Part shown: positions 1-8,334 of the stretch, one piece after another
Layout of the letters: the number at the start of each line of letters is the position of its first letter
Position numbering within the stretch: the first letter of the stretch is position 1
NCBI RefSeq assembly: GCF_028282165.1
Contig: NZ_JANQIM010000015.1
Location: 1-64,000 of the forward strand
Reading direction: 5' to 3'
Source: Winogradskyella sp.
GTDB taxonomy: Bacteria; Bacteroidota; Bacteroidia; Flavobacteriales; Flavobacteriaceae
Length of the DNA stretch: 64,000 bases
Translations under genes and position numbers: made by a program
Notes under the pieces: model-generated
What the model was told of the DNA's origin: nothing
The model's database searches: none
What the model saw: the letters and a program-made list of their open reading frames with translations, nothing else

Positions 1-2517
1 ACGATTCCAGCTGATGTCACCATAGAATGTACCGAGGATACATCGCCAACGAATACCGGTACTGCGACCGCTACTGATGATTGTGCTGCACCTAATGTAT
101 CGTTTACAGATAATGAAGCAGCCAACTGCGGTAACACAAAAACAATCACCAGAACATGGACAGCTACGGATGCCTGTGGTAACAGCGTATCCGCTGACCA
201 AGTTATTACTGTGGTCGATACGACCGATCCGACCTTCACTGTGCCTGCGGATATCACCATAGAGTGCGATGTCAATCCTAATGATCTCAGTATCACAGGC
301 GACGTGACCGATGAGGCCGATAACTGCTCTACGGGACTTGAGGCGACCTATGATGATAACGTGGCCGACGGAAGCTGTACCAACGAATCCATCATCACAC
401 GTATATGGACCTTGACAGACGAGTGCGGAAACGACATCGAAGAGATACAGATCATAACCGTTGTGGATACCACCGATCCTACGTTTACCGTACCTGCGGA
501 TATTACTATAGAATGTGATGTCAACCCGGATGATCTTAGCATCACTGGCGACGTGACCGATGAGGCCGATAACTGCTCTACGGGACTTGAGGCGACCTAT
601 AGCGATAACGTGGCCGACGGAAGCTGTGCCAACGCGTCCATCATAACGCGTACATGGACATTGGTAGACGAGTGCAACAATATGACAAGCCTGTTCCAGA
701 CCATTACGGTCGTGGATACTACAGACCCGACCTTCACCGTGCCAGCTGATATCACCATAGAGTGCGACGTTAATCCTGACGACCTGTCCATCACCGGCGA
801 CGTCATCGATGAGGCCGATAACTGCTCTACTGGACTTGAGGCGACCTATACCGATAACGTGGCCGATGGCAGCTGTGCCAACGCGTCCATCATAACGCGT
901 ACATGGACATTGGTAGACGAGTGTAACAATATGACAAGTCTCTTCCAGACCATTACGGTCGTGGATACTACGGATCCGACCTTCACCGTGCCTGCGGATA
1001 TCACCATAGAGTGCGATGTCAATCCTGATGATCTCAGTATCACAGGCGACGTGACCGACGAGGCCGATAACTGTTCTACAGGACTTGAGGCGACCTATGA
1101 CGATAACGTGGCCAACGGAAGCTGTGCCAACGAATCCATCATCACACGTATATGGACCTTGACAGACGAGTGCGGAAACGATATCGAACAGACACAGATC
1201 ATAACCGTTGTAGATACCACCGATCCTACGTTTACCGTACCTGCGGATATTACTATAGAATGTGATGTCAATCCAGATGATCTTAGCATCACTGGTGACG
1301 TCACCGATGAGGCCGATAACTGCTCTACTGGTCTTGAGGCGACCTATACCGATAACGTGGCCAACGGAAGCTGTGCCAACGCGTCCATCATAACGCGTAC
1401 ATGGACATTGGTAGACGAGTGTAACAATATGACAAGCTTGTTCCAGACCATTACGGTCGTGGATACTACGGATCCGACATTCACCGTGCCTGCGGATATC
1501 ACCATAGAGTGCGATGTCAATCCTGATGACCTGTCCATTACGGGAGACGTCACAGATGAGGCCGATAACTGTTCTACGGGACTTGAGGCGACCTATGAAG
1601 ACCTTATATCTGACAACGTATGCATTGGAAATTACCTCATTCAACGGACTTGGATACTAACTGACGAGTGCGGAAATGAAATTGAACAAACTCAGATTAT
1701 TACCGTTCAAGATACAACTGCGCCAACGCTAGTGACTCCAATTGAGGATATAACTATAGTTTGTGGTGATGTTCCTGAAGTACCGAGTTTGATAATTGAA
1801 GATGCATGCTCTAACGATATAACTGTATTATTTGACGAGGAATCAACTCAGGTTAACGACTTTGAAGATTACGAAGTTACGAGAACATGGATCGTAACTG
1901 ACGATTGTGGGAATGAGGCTATATTTTCACAAACTATTTTTGTTGAATTCCAGAACGTGATTAGTACTTCTGACGGTAGCCTTTGTATACTTGATGATGA
2001 ATTAGATTTATTCGATTTACTGTCTGGTGATTTCGACGGCGATGGTACCTGGAGTGTTGTTTCAGGTGATACAACTCTAGATGGAAACTTCTTTAATCCT
2101 TCAAATGTTGAAGTTGGTGTTTACACCTTCAGGTATGCTATTACTCAAGGGGCATGTCCTACAGAAGTTGAAGTCAATGTAACTGTTGATGATGATTGTG
2201 TTGTACTAGCCTGTGGCCAGGATAACGTAGACATTCCAAAAACTGTTACGGCTAACGGTGACACAATAAATGATGTATTTGACATTGAGGGTATTGATGA
2301 TTGTGGTTTTGTGATAGAGCTACAGATTTTCAACCGTTGGGGAGCAAAGATTTATGAAAACAATAATTATCAGAATGATTGGGGAGGTGAAGCTCACGGA
2401 TCGTCCATAGGAGCCTCAGGTATGGTTCCGACGGGAACGTATTATTATATTATTAATTTAAGAAATAGTGGATTACCACCATTTACTGGTCCACTCTATG
2501 TTGCAACCGATAAATAA
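1..2517 (+). CDS. T9SS type B sorting-domain surface protein with tandem HYR-like repeats (5' partial)
   Basis: The frame is open from base 1, so the gene begins before the window; 838 residues are visible. Six copies of an 83-residue repeat beginning VDTTDPTFTVPADITIEC follow a more divergent copy at the window edge. Each repeat holds spaced cysteines (IEC, DNCS, GSC, DEC), as in HYR-like extracellular beta-sandwich repeats. After about base 1710 come divergent modules, then a C-terminal domain (about bases 2220-2517) with VTANGDTINDVF and FNRWGAKIYE, the hallmark of the gliding-motility-associated type B (CHU_C) sorting domain. The product is therefore probably exported by the type IX system and kept on or shed from the cell surface, like SprB-type adhesins. 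A PorP/SprF gene follows after 9 bases, the usual partner arrangement. Ligand unknown. The repeats are visibly GC-richer than the C-terminal third. Confidence 0.9.
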   Translation, partial: TIPADVTIECTEDTSPTNTGTATATDDCAAPNVSFTDNEAANCGNTKTITRTWTATDACGNSVSADQVITVVDTTDPTFTVPADITIECDVNPNDLSITGDVTDEADNCSTGLEATYDDNVADGSCTNESIITRIWTLTDECGNDIEEIQIITVVDTTDPTFTVPADITIECDVNPDDLSITGDVTDEADNCSTGLEATYSDNVADGSCANASIITRTWTLVDECNNMTSLFQTITVVDTTDPTFTVPADITIECDVNPDDLSITGDVIDEADNCSTGLEATYTDNVADGSCANASIITRTWTLVDECNNMTSLFQTITVVDTTDPTFTVPADITIECDVNPDDLSITGDVTDEADNCSTGLEATYDDNVANGSCANESIITRIWTLTDECGNDIEQTQIITVVDTTDPTFTVPADITIECDVNPDDLSITGDVTDEADNCSTGLEATYTDNVANGSCANASIITRTWTLVDECNNMTSLFQTITVVDTTDPTFTVPADITIECDVNPDDLSITGDVTDEADNCSTGLEATYEDLISDNVCIGNYLIQRTWILTDECGNEIEQTQIITVQDTTAPTLVTPIEDITIVCGDVPEVPSLIIEDACSNDITVLFDEESTQVNDFEDYEVTRTWIVTDDCGNEAIFSQTIFVEFQNVISTSDGSLCILDDELDLFDLLSGDFDGDGTWSVVSGDTTLDGNFFNPSNVEVGVYTFRYAITQGACPTEVEVNVTVDDDCVVLACGQDNVDIPKTVTANGDTINDVFDIEGIDDCGFVIELQIFNRWGAKIYENNNYQNDWGGEAHGSSIGASGMVPTGTYYYIINLRNSGLPPFTGPLYVATDK
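214..1707 (+). repeat. Six tandem 249-bp coding repeats (83 aa each)
   Basis: Copies start at 214, 463, 712, 961, 1210 and 1459. The first half of every copy is nearly invariant. The second half comes in two versions: type A with ITRIWTLTDECGNDIE (copies 1 and 4) and type B with ITRTWTLVDECNNMTS (copies 2, 3 and 5). Copy 6 diverges after residue 47 into the unique C-terminal region. The order is A-B-B-A-B-divergent. Long stretches match at nucleotide level, including synonymous sites, which suggests recent duplication or gene conversion. Confidence 0.95.
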
Positions 2518-2526
2518 ACTTAACCG

Positions 2527-3462
2527 ATGAAGTTATCTAAATTTTTAAGTATTGTAACCTTTATTTTGGGTATTTCAACTGCCTTTGCACAGCAGCTACC
2601 TCAATTTACGCAATACATGTTTAACACCATCTCAATTAACCCTGCTTATGCAGGTAGTAGAGAGACATTTAGCGCGGTTGGCTTACACAGAAGCCAATGG
2701 GTTGGATTAGAGGGTGGACCAGAAACCCAGACCTTGTCTGTTCATTCACCATTACGGAATGATAAAATAGGTTTAGGATTGTCATTTATAAATGACCAAT
2801 TAGGTTATGAAAACTTCTCATATATCTATGGTGATTTTTCATATACTATACAGACAGGTGTCAACTCAGAATTAGCCTTTGGGCTTAAGGCAGGTTTTAC
2901 ACATTACTTTTTAGATGAAGAATTGCTTACAGATCCTTCTGTTGTTGATGATCCTTTCTTCAACGATGTTTCCAATCGTTGGAGTCCAAATGTCGGAGCT
3001 GGTATATACTGGCACTCACAACGTTGGTATTTGGGCCTTTCTGCACCAAGGATTTTAAATACGGATTACAATAATGGTCGAGGAGATGAGATCGACTATG
3101 TTGCCTTAGAACGCATTAGTTATTATCTAACCGGTGGTTACGTTTTCGATTTAAGTGAAAATACAAAACTAAAACCATCCGTACTACTGAAAGCTACAAA
3201 TGGTGCGCCTTTATCATTTGATATCTCTGCTAATTTTCTGTTTAACGAAACGTTCTGGATTGGTGGTGGATACAGAATTAATGAATCGGCTGCAGCTATT
3301 GGTGGTATTGCAGATTTTCAAGTGTCGAAACAATTGCGAATTGGGTATGCCTATGAATATCCCATTTCAGATATAAGAGCTTATACTAGTGGTACGCATG
3401 AAGTACTGCTTATGTTTGAAGTATTTAAGAGCAGACGAATAAAATCACCGAGATACTTCTAA
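2527..3462 (+). CDS. PorP/SprF family type IX secretion system membrane protein
   Basis: 311 residues with a signal peptide (about residues 1-21, cleavage after AFAQ) and the family start QLPQFTQYMFNTISINPAYAG followed by an all-beta outer-membrane barrel. SprF of Flavobacterium johnsoniae is needed for secretion of the adhesin SprB, and PorP/SprF paralogues usually sit directly after a type B sorting-domain cargo gene, as here (9-bp gap). The likely role is an outer-membrane anchor or adaptor for the repeat protein upstream. The gene is followed 12 bp later by an OmpA-family gene, so the three probably form one operon. Confidence 0.92.
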   Translation: MKLSKFLSIVTFILGISTAFAQQLPQFTQYMFNTISINPAYAGSRETFSAVGLHRSQWVGLEGGPETQTLSVHSPLRNDKIGLGLSFINDQLGYENFSYIYGDFSYTIQTGVNSELAFGLKAGFTHYFLDEELLTDPSVVDDPFFNDVSNRWSPNVGAGIYWHSQRWYLGLSAPRILNTDYNNGRGDEIDYVALERISYYLTGGYVFDLSENTKLKPSVLLKATNGAPLSFDISANFLFNETFWIGGGYRINESAAAIGGIADFQVSKQLRIGYAYEYPISDIRAYTSGTHEVLLMFEVFKSRRIKSPRYF

Positions 3463-3474
3463 AAAGAAACGATT

Positions 3475-5376
3475 ATGAAAACACGAATCATAGCACTAAC
3501 ATTTATACTTAGCTGTTCTCTATCGTACGGGCAAACTAAATTGGCCGATAAATTCTTTAAGAATTATGGCTACATTAAGGCTATTGAGCTTTATGAAAAA
3601 GCTTATGAAAACGGTGACAATAGTGCTCACGTTTTAACCCGTCTAGGTGACGCTTACTATAACAATTCCAATTCTGAAAAAGCAGCTTACTGGTATGGAA
3701 AAGCCCTAGAGGAGTATAAAAAAATAGATGCCGAATATGTTTATAAATACATTCAGTCGTTAAGAAGCATCGGAAATTATGAAGAAGCCGATAAATGGTT
3801 TAAAGAACTTAGTGCCGCTCAACAAGGCGATAGCCGATTAAAAGGTTACAATCCTGATGAAATTGATTTGTATGATAAACTAACTTCTAAGAATGAAGTT
3901 ATCGTAAAGGTCGATAATCTTCCCTTCAACTCTGAAAGGTCTGATTTTGGATCCTATATTTTTGAAGACAAGCTTTATTTTGCATCGGCAAGAAATGATG
4001 CAGGAAAGATCTACAGTTGGAATAAAGAACCTTTTCTAGATTTATATGAAGTACCACTCACAGATGATGATGGTGTTATAACTTATGGATCTGCTACAGA
4101 GCTTTCCGCCGATGGTATAAATTCAGAATACCACGAAGCATCAGTCGCTCTGACAAATGATGGTAAAACGCTTTATTTCACAAGAGATAATGTTAATAAG
4201 CGTAACCGTTTAAAGTACGATAAAAAGGGAACAACACACTTAAAACTTTACAAAGCCTCATTGGCAAATGATCAATGGACCAATATTGTGGAATTGCCTT
4301 TTAACGATGAAGCATTTTCCACAGGACACCCAGCACTTAGCCCTGATAATAAAACCTTATATTTTGTCTCGGATCGTGAAGGTGGATTAGGGCAATCGGA
4401 TATTTATGCTGTAGCCATAAATGACGACGGGTCTTATGGCGAACCTGAAAATCTTGGTGAAAAAGTAAATACGGAAGGACGGGAAATGTTTCCGTTTGTA
4501 GCTAAAGATAGTACATTTTATTTTTCATCTGATGGTCACTTAAATTTAGGATTGTTAGACATCTTTAAATCCAATATTTTAAAAGATGTACGTACCGAAC
4601 CAGAGAATATAGGTACACCTTATAATAGTGGCTACGATGACTTTGCTTTCTTTGTAAATTCCGATACTCAAAAAGGTTTTTTCTCCTCTAACAGACCAAA
4701 TGGTAAGGGCAGCGATGATATTTATAGTTTTAATGCGCAACAATGCAAGCAGGAGATTGTTGGTGTCGCCAGGGATAGCAGAAGTAATATTGTGCTTACG
4801 GGTGTTACCGTAAGATTAATTGACGAAACCGGTAAAGTTATTGAAGAAACTTACACTAAAGATGGTGAATATACCTTTACTGTAGACTGCGATAAAACCT
4901 ATACTGTAGTGGGTAGTAAGCCAGATTACAAAGACGACCAACAAACCGTTGTTACGACAACTGACAACGACAAAATAAATACTGTAGATCTTAACCTAGA
5001 ACCTTTAATTATAGACAATCAAATCGTTATTAACCCTATTTTCTTCGATTTCGACAAATGGAATATTAGAACCGATGCACAGTATGAACTCGAAAATATA
5101 GTTGACGTAATGCGTAAGCATCCTAACATGATAATTAAAATTGAATCGCATACAGATAGTCGTGGTGGTGATCGCTACAATATGAAACTGTCTGACAGGC
5201 GTGCTAAATCCACAAGAGACTATATCATATCCAGAGGTATTAATGCCAGTAGAATTGAAAGTGCCATTGGATATGGTGAATCGCAACTGCTCAACAAATG
5301 TGCTAACGGTGTAAAATGTACTGCAGAAGAGCACCAACTTAACAGACGCTCTTACTTCTACATTGTAAACGACTAA
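3475..5376 (+). CDS. OmpA family protein with TPR, PD40-like propeller and carboxypeptidase-regulatory-like domain
   Basis: 633 residues. A signal peptide (1-20, ending SYGQ) is followed by TPR-like helices (about 25-115), a beta-propeller region with PD40/WD40-like strands (about 150-400; for example LSPDNKTLYFVSDREGG), a carboxypeptidase-regulatory-like beta sandwich (about 415-500), and a C-terminal OmpA peptidoglycan-binding domain (about 520-633; IFFDFDKWNIR, IESHTDSRGGDRYNMKLSDR). The architecture matches PorE-like proteins that tie T9SS outer-membrane parts to peptidoglycan. It closes the cargo-PorP-OmpA operon and is followed by a terminator. It is probably a paralogue dedicated to this cargo rather than PorE itself. 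Confidence 0.88.
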   Translation: MKTRIIALTFILSCSLSYGQTKLADKFFKNYGYIKAIELYEKAYENGDNSAHVLTRLGDAYYNNSNSEKAAYWYGKALEEYKKIDAEYVYKYIQSLRSIGNYEEADKWFKELSAAQQGDSRLKGYNPDEIDLYDKLTSKNEVIVKVDNLPFNSERSDFGSYIFEDKLYFASARNDAGKIYSWNKEPFLDLYEVPLTDDDGVITYGSATELSADGINSEYHEASVALTNDGKTLYFTRDNVNKRNRLKYDKKGTTHLKLYKASLANDQWTNIVELPFNDEAFSTGHPALSPDNKTLYFVSDREGGLGQSDIYAVAINDDGSYGEPENLGEKVNTEGREMFPFVAKDSTFYFSSDGHLNLGLLDIFKSNILKDVRTEPENIGTPYNSGYDDFAFFVNSDTQKGFFSSNRPNGKGSDDIYSFNAQQCKQEIVGVARDSRSNIVLTGVTVRLIDETGKVIEETYTKDGEYTFTVDCDKTYTVVGSKPDYKDDQQTVVTTTDNDKINTVDLNLEPLIIDNQIVINPIFFDFDKWNIRTDAQYELENIVDVMRKHPNMIIKIESHTDSRGGDRYNMKLSDRRAKSTRDYIISRGINASRIESAIGYGESQLLNKCANGVKCTAEEHQLNRRSYFYIVND

Positions 5377-5400
5377 TTTTACCCTCAAAATTACTTATGT

Positions 5401-5431
5401 AAAAAGCAAGCCTAAAAGAGCTTGCTTTTTT
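5401..5431 (+). terminator. Rho-independent terminator after the OmpA-family gene
   Basis: An 11-bp stem (AAAAAGCAAGC at 5401-5411 pairs with GCTTGCTTTTT at 5420-5430) with an 8-base loop and a T run. It closes the adhesin-export operon. Confidence 0.85.
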
Positions 5432-5463
5432 AATTTTAACTATTGTTTTTAAATTTATTTGAA

Positions 5464-6393
5464 ATGAATATTTCTGAAAGATTTTTAGGTTGTATTATTG
5501 GTGGTGCTATAGGAGATGCTTATGGAAGTACTTTTGAAAATGTTGTAAAAGAGGATAACTCTGATTTATATTATCCTTTTGGAAAACCAGAAGAACAAAC
5601 TCCCAAGTGGCAGATAACAGATGATACTCAGCTTACTTTAGCTACCTGTGAAGTAATTTACGAAAATAGCACACTAGATATTAAATCATTCGCAGACAAG
5701 TACTTATATTATTTTAAATCAAAAAGAATAACAGGGATTGGTTCTAGTACTTTAAAAGCAATGCAAGAGTTAGAAGCTGGAGGACACTGGAGTCTTGTCG
5801 GTAGAAAAGGAGAATATGCGGCAGGAAATGGTGCAGCAATGCGAATATCGCCTTTAGCTTTTGATGCAAGGATTTCTAGAGATACTATAAAAAGTATTTG
5901 TAACATCACACATCAAAATGATGAAGCATACATTGGCGCTCTATGTGTTGTTATAGCAATCAAATCTATATTATGTGGGGATTGGACAGGTGATGAAAAT
6001 CTTTTTCAGCTAATAATAGATCAAATTCCAGATACTAGAGTTAGAGATAGATTAATCCACATCAATGATTTAAATATTGATTTACAAAAAGTCAGAGAAC
6101 TAGGAAACGATGGTTATGTGGTAAATTCTATTCCATTGGCAATTTCTTATGCAAGTAAAGTCAATGAATTAGGAATAAAAGAAATGTATAATCAGATAAT
6201 TAACCTTGGTGGTGATACGGACACTAATTGCTCAATAGCTGGTCAAATTGCTGGTACTCTTATTGGTTTTAAAAACATTCCTAATGACTTAATTCAAAAA
6301 TTAAAGACTATTAAGGAATATGATTGGATTATATCCACTGTGTATAATTTCATTAAAAGTAAAAATTGGGATTATGATTTTGAGAATATTTAA
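5464..6393 (+). CDS. ADP-ribosylglycohydrolase family protein
   Basis: 309 residues from the ATG at 5464; a TTG at 5443 would add seven residues but looks less likely. Family motifs are present: GCIIGGAIGDAYGSTFEN at the N-terminus, the metal-binding TDDTQLTLA, and the C-terminal GGDTDTNCSIAGQIAGTLIG with the second acidic metal-binding cluster. Members (DraG-like) remove ADP-ribose from proteins or small molecules using Mg2+ or Mn2+; the substrate here cannot be told. The gene stands alone between two terminators, with no ADP-ribosyltransferase or toxin next to it. It looks more AT-rich than its neighbours, which may mean it was acquired. Confidence 0.88.
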   Translation: MNISERFLGCIIGGAIGDAYGSTFENVVKEDNSDLYYPFGKPEEQTPKWQITDDTQLTLATCEVIYENSTLDIKSFADKYLYYFKSKRITGIGSSTLKAMQELEAGGHWSLVGRKGEYAAGNGAAMRISPLAFDARISRDTIKSICNITHQNDEAYIGALCVVIAIKSILCGDWTGDENLFQLIIDQIPDTRVRDRLIHINDLNIDLQKVRELGNDGYVVNSIPLAISYASKVNELGIKEMYNQIINLGGDTDTNCSIAGQIAGTLIGFKNIPNDLIQKLKTIKEYDWIISTVYNFIKSKNWDYDFENI

Positions 6394-6432
6394 ATATGAC
6401 TAAACTTTAAAATATTCTCTTTAACGAAACTA

Positions 6433-6462
6433 AAAAAGCCACAACTCCCGTTATGGCTTTTT
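6433..6462. terminator. Bidirectional terminator between convergent genes
   Basis: AAAAAGCCA (6433-6441) pairs with TGGCTTTTT (6454-6462), with A and T runs on either side, so it can serve both the ADP-ribosylglycohydrolase gene (+) and the CAP-domain gene (-). Confidence 0.75.
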
Positions 6463-6490
6463 CTTGCTATTAATCAACTTTTATTGCGGT

Positions 6491-6985
6491 TTAACGCTTA
6501 ATGAAGATATTGGTAAAAAACCATTTTCCTTCACTATTCTGTTCGGCTGAGATATCAAAATGAGTAAAATCACCTTCAATATTATCTTTATGGCTTGGGC
6601 TATCTAACCAAGCATTAACTACAGATGCCGCGGAATTAAAGCCATACGCTACATTTTCTGATACAACATCGGCATCGGCATTAATTTGTAAACTCTCTTT
6701 ACGCTGAAAAAAGTTGTCGTGGGAAACATTATCAACTTCAATCATATAATCCGTATGCGTAAATGCCACAGCCTTTACGGTACTATGATCATTAAGAACT
6801 GATAACCCATTGGCAATTCTATGGGCATTGATAAGTTCCATGATTTCTATTTCGATCTGTTTTGCTTGAGGTGCAACAGGTACTTCTATAGCCTCTATTT
6901 GGTCCTCAATACTTTCTGATGAGCATGATGTAAAGCCTAAGAGGGCAACAATAGCCATAAATGGCAATAGCTTAGCAGCTTTCAT
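6491..6985 (-). CDS. CAP (SCP/PR1-like) domain lipoprotein
   Basis: 164 residues. The N-terminus is a lipoprotein signal peptide ending LLGFTSC, with Cys21 as the lipidation site. The rest is a bacterial CAP domain of the YkwD type: IMELINAHRIANGLSVL, the HTDYM and VSHDNFFQR region, SENVAYGF, and WLDSPSHKDNIEGDF. The substrate is unknown; bacterial CAP proteins are linked to the cell envelope. The start codon lies directly beside a hairpin-forming sequence (see the repeat at 6985-7166). It is a single gene with its own terminator. Confidence 0.88.
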   Translation of the reverse strand: MKAAKLLPFMAIVALLGFTSCSSESIEDQIEAIEVPVAPQAKQIEIEIMELINAHRIANGLSVLNDHSTVKAVAFTHTDYMIEVDNVSHDNFFQRKESLQINADADVVSENVAYGFNSAASVVNAWLDSPSHKDNIEGDFTHFDISAEQNSEGKWFFTNIFIKR

Positions 6986-7166
6986 AAGTAGGTTATTTAG
7001 ATTTTGGGATTACTAATTTAGTAGCCTACTTATGTATATCTGTTAAGAAAATGTTAATTTCGATTAAAAACATGTATTTCATCGAAATTAAATGCAAAAC
7101 ATCGATGAAATGCATATTGAAAATCAAAAAATCGTGCTTTAAACGATAAAATATTACGCTTTATCG
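6985..7166. repeat. Spacer with nested inverted repeats upstream of the CAP gene
   Basis: Five inverted repeats are visible: TAAGTAGG (6985-6992) with CCTACTTA (7025-7032); the near-palindrome TACTAATTTAGTA (7011-7023); AATTTCGAT (7056-7064) with ATCGAAATT (7081-7089); a 13/14-match pair at 7072-7085 and 7102-7115; and CGATAAA (7144-7150) with TTTATCG (7160-7166). The last may help end pdxH transcription; the first abuts the CAP start codon. Confidence 0.6.
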
Positions 7167-7183
7167 AAAGACTTGTTATGTGA

Positions 7184-7831
7184 TTATGGTGATAACCTTT
7201 CTATCTTCCAATTGTAATCTTCTTGAAGTTGGTAACGTATTCTGTCGTGTAACCGATTTGGTCTACCTTGCCAAAACTCTAGCTCAAAAGGTCTTACCAT
7301 ATAACCACCCCAATGCTTTGGTCTCTCAATCTCTTTACCTTCATATTGTTGCTCAAGTTCCTTGAGTTTCTGTTCAAGTGTATTTCTATCATTAATTACT
7401 TCGCTCTGGTTAGACACTAGGGCTCCGAGCTGGCTTCCACGAGGACGTGATTCGAAATAACCATCACTTAAGTTCTCAGCAATTTTTTCTGCTTGTCCCT
7501 TTATAATAATCTGCCGTTCTGCAGTATGCCAGAAAAAAGATAAACAAACGTTAGGATTAGCTTCTATGTCCTTTCCCTTATCGCTATTGTAATTGGTATA
7601 AAATATAAACCCTTCGTAAGTATATCTTTTAAGAAGTACTACTCTACCCTTTGGATAGCCATCTAACCCTACAGTAGAAATGGTCATGGCATTAGTTTCT
7701 TCTGTATTAAAATGTGCATCTACCTCCATAAACCAATCACGGAACAATTCAAGAGGATTTTCTGGCACTTTATTTAATAAAAGTTCTCCTTTTTCATAGG
7801 ATTTTCTATAGTCGCTAAGATCTTTTTCCAT
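7184..7831 (-). CDS. pdxH: Pyridoxamine 5'-phosphate oxidase
   Basis: 215 residues, normal family length. The FMN-dependent enzyme makes pyridoxal 5'-phosphate from pyridoxine or pyridoxamine 5'-phosphate in the cytosol. Motifs include GRVVLLKRYTYEGFIFYTNY, SDKGKDIEANPNVCLSFFW, ESRPRGSQLGALVSNQSEVI and the C-terminal EFWQGRPNRLHDR that contacts PLP and FMN. It is divergent from the gene at 7921 and seems to be transcribed alone. Confidence 0.97.
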   Translation of the reverse strand: MEKDLSDYRKSYEKGELLLNKVPENPLELFRDWFMEVDAHFNTEETNAMTISTVGLDGYPKGRVVLLKRYTYEGFIFYTNYNSDKGKDIEANPNVCLSFFWHTAERQIIIKGQAEKIAENLSDGYFESRPRGSQLGALVSNQSEVINDRNTLEQKLKELEQQYEGKEIERPKHWGGYMVRPFELEFWQGRPNRLHDRIRYQLQEDYNWKIERLSP

Positions 7832-7855
7832 AGTTATACGAAGTTACTTCAATAT

Positions 7856-7885
7856 TTTGTTTCTATCAAAAAAAGTGTAGTTTTG
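7856..7885 (+). promoter_or_regulatory. Bacteroidota-type promoter for the gene at 7921
   Basis: TTTG (7856-7859), an 18-base spacer, and TAGTTTTG (7878-7885) match the -33/-7 consensus TTTG and TAnnTTTG. The start codon lies 35 bases downstream. Confidence 0.5.
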
Positions 7886-7920
7886 AAATGATCTTTATAC
7901 CCTAACCCATACCTCTTAAC

Positions 7921-8334
7921 ATGAGATTTGAAGATTCTTCTTTTTCAAAGTCATTAAGTTACGATAAAGTTATTTTAGATTTTGGATCTTATTATTTGTT
8001 TGATGATTTTTTTATCATGGAAGTTAATGAAGGCATACACTTTAATTGGGACAAGCTGAACATACTTCTAGACTCGCTTAGAACTTATTACGGCAATCAC
8101 AAAACTTTGGCTTACATTGCCAACCGTGTTAATTCCTATTCTATTGATCCGGTACTATGGTCTTATTTTGATAAGGATGATAGTATTTTGATAGCAGCAT
8201 CCATTGTAAGCTACAGGGATTCTACCTACATCAACGCCAATATTGAAAAGCAAATGGCTTCTATTCCTATTAAACGCGCCCTGAGCCTAGAAGAAGCTAT
8301 CAACTGGGTACTGCAACTTAAAGAGTTTAACTAA
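7921..8334 (+). CDS. Conserved hypothetical protein, possibly SpoIIAA/STAS-like fold
   Basis: 137 residues, cytosolic, with no signal peptide or membrane segment. The pattern, an EGIHFNWDKLNILLD helix start, a hydrophobic strand (TLAYIANRVNSYSID) and a C-terminal helix (SLEEAINWVLQL), resembles the small alpha/beta STAS/SEC14-like proteins common in flavobacteria, but I cannot name a family with certainty. It is divergent from pdxH and overlaps the 3' end of rnz by 4 bp tail to tail. Confidence 0.7.
   Translation: MRFEDSSFSKSLSYDKVILDFGSYYLFDDFFIMEVNEGIHFNWDKLNILLDSLRTYYGNHKTLAYIANRVNSYSIDPVLWSYFDKDDSILIAASIVSYRDSTYINANIEKQMASIPIKRALSLEEAINWVLQLKEFN

Noticed and set aside
348..1553. Five minus-strand ORFs of 65-69 codons at 249-bp spacing
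   Set aside because: They are antisense shadows of the 83-residue coding repeats and carry no independent coding sign.
214..1707. Tandem repeats as a CRISPR array
   Set aside because: Repeats are 249 bp, in frame and protein coding, with no short repeat-spacer pattern.
5005..5388. 127-codon minus-strand ORF
   Set aside because: It lies wholly antisense to the OmpA domain, which has clear family motifs.
5443..5463. TTG start for the ADP-ribosylglycohydrolase
   Set aside because: The ATG at 5464 gives the normal family N-terminus; the seven extra residues match nothing.
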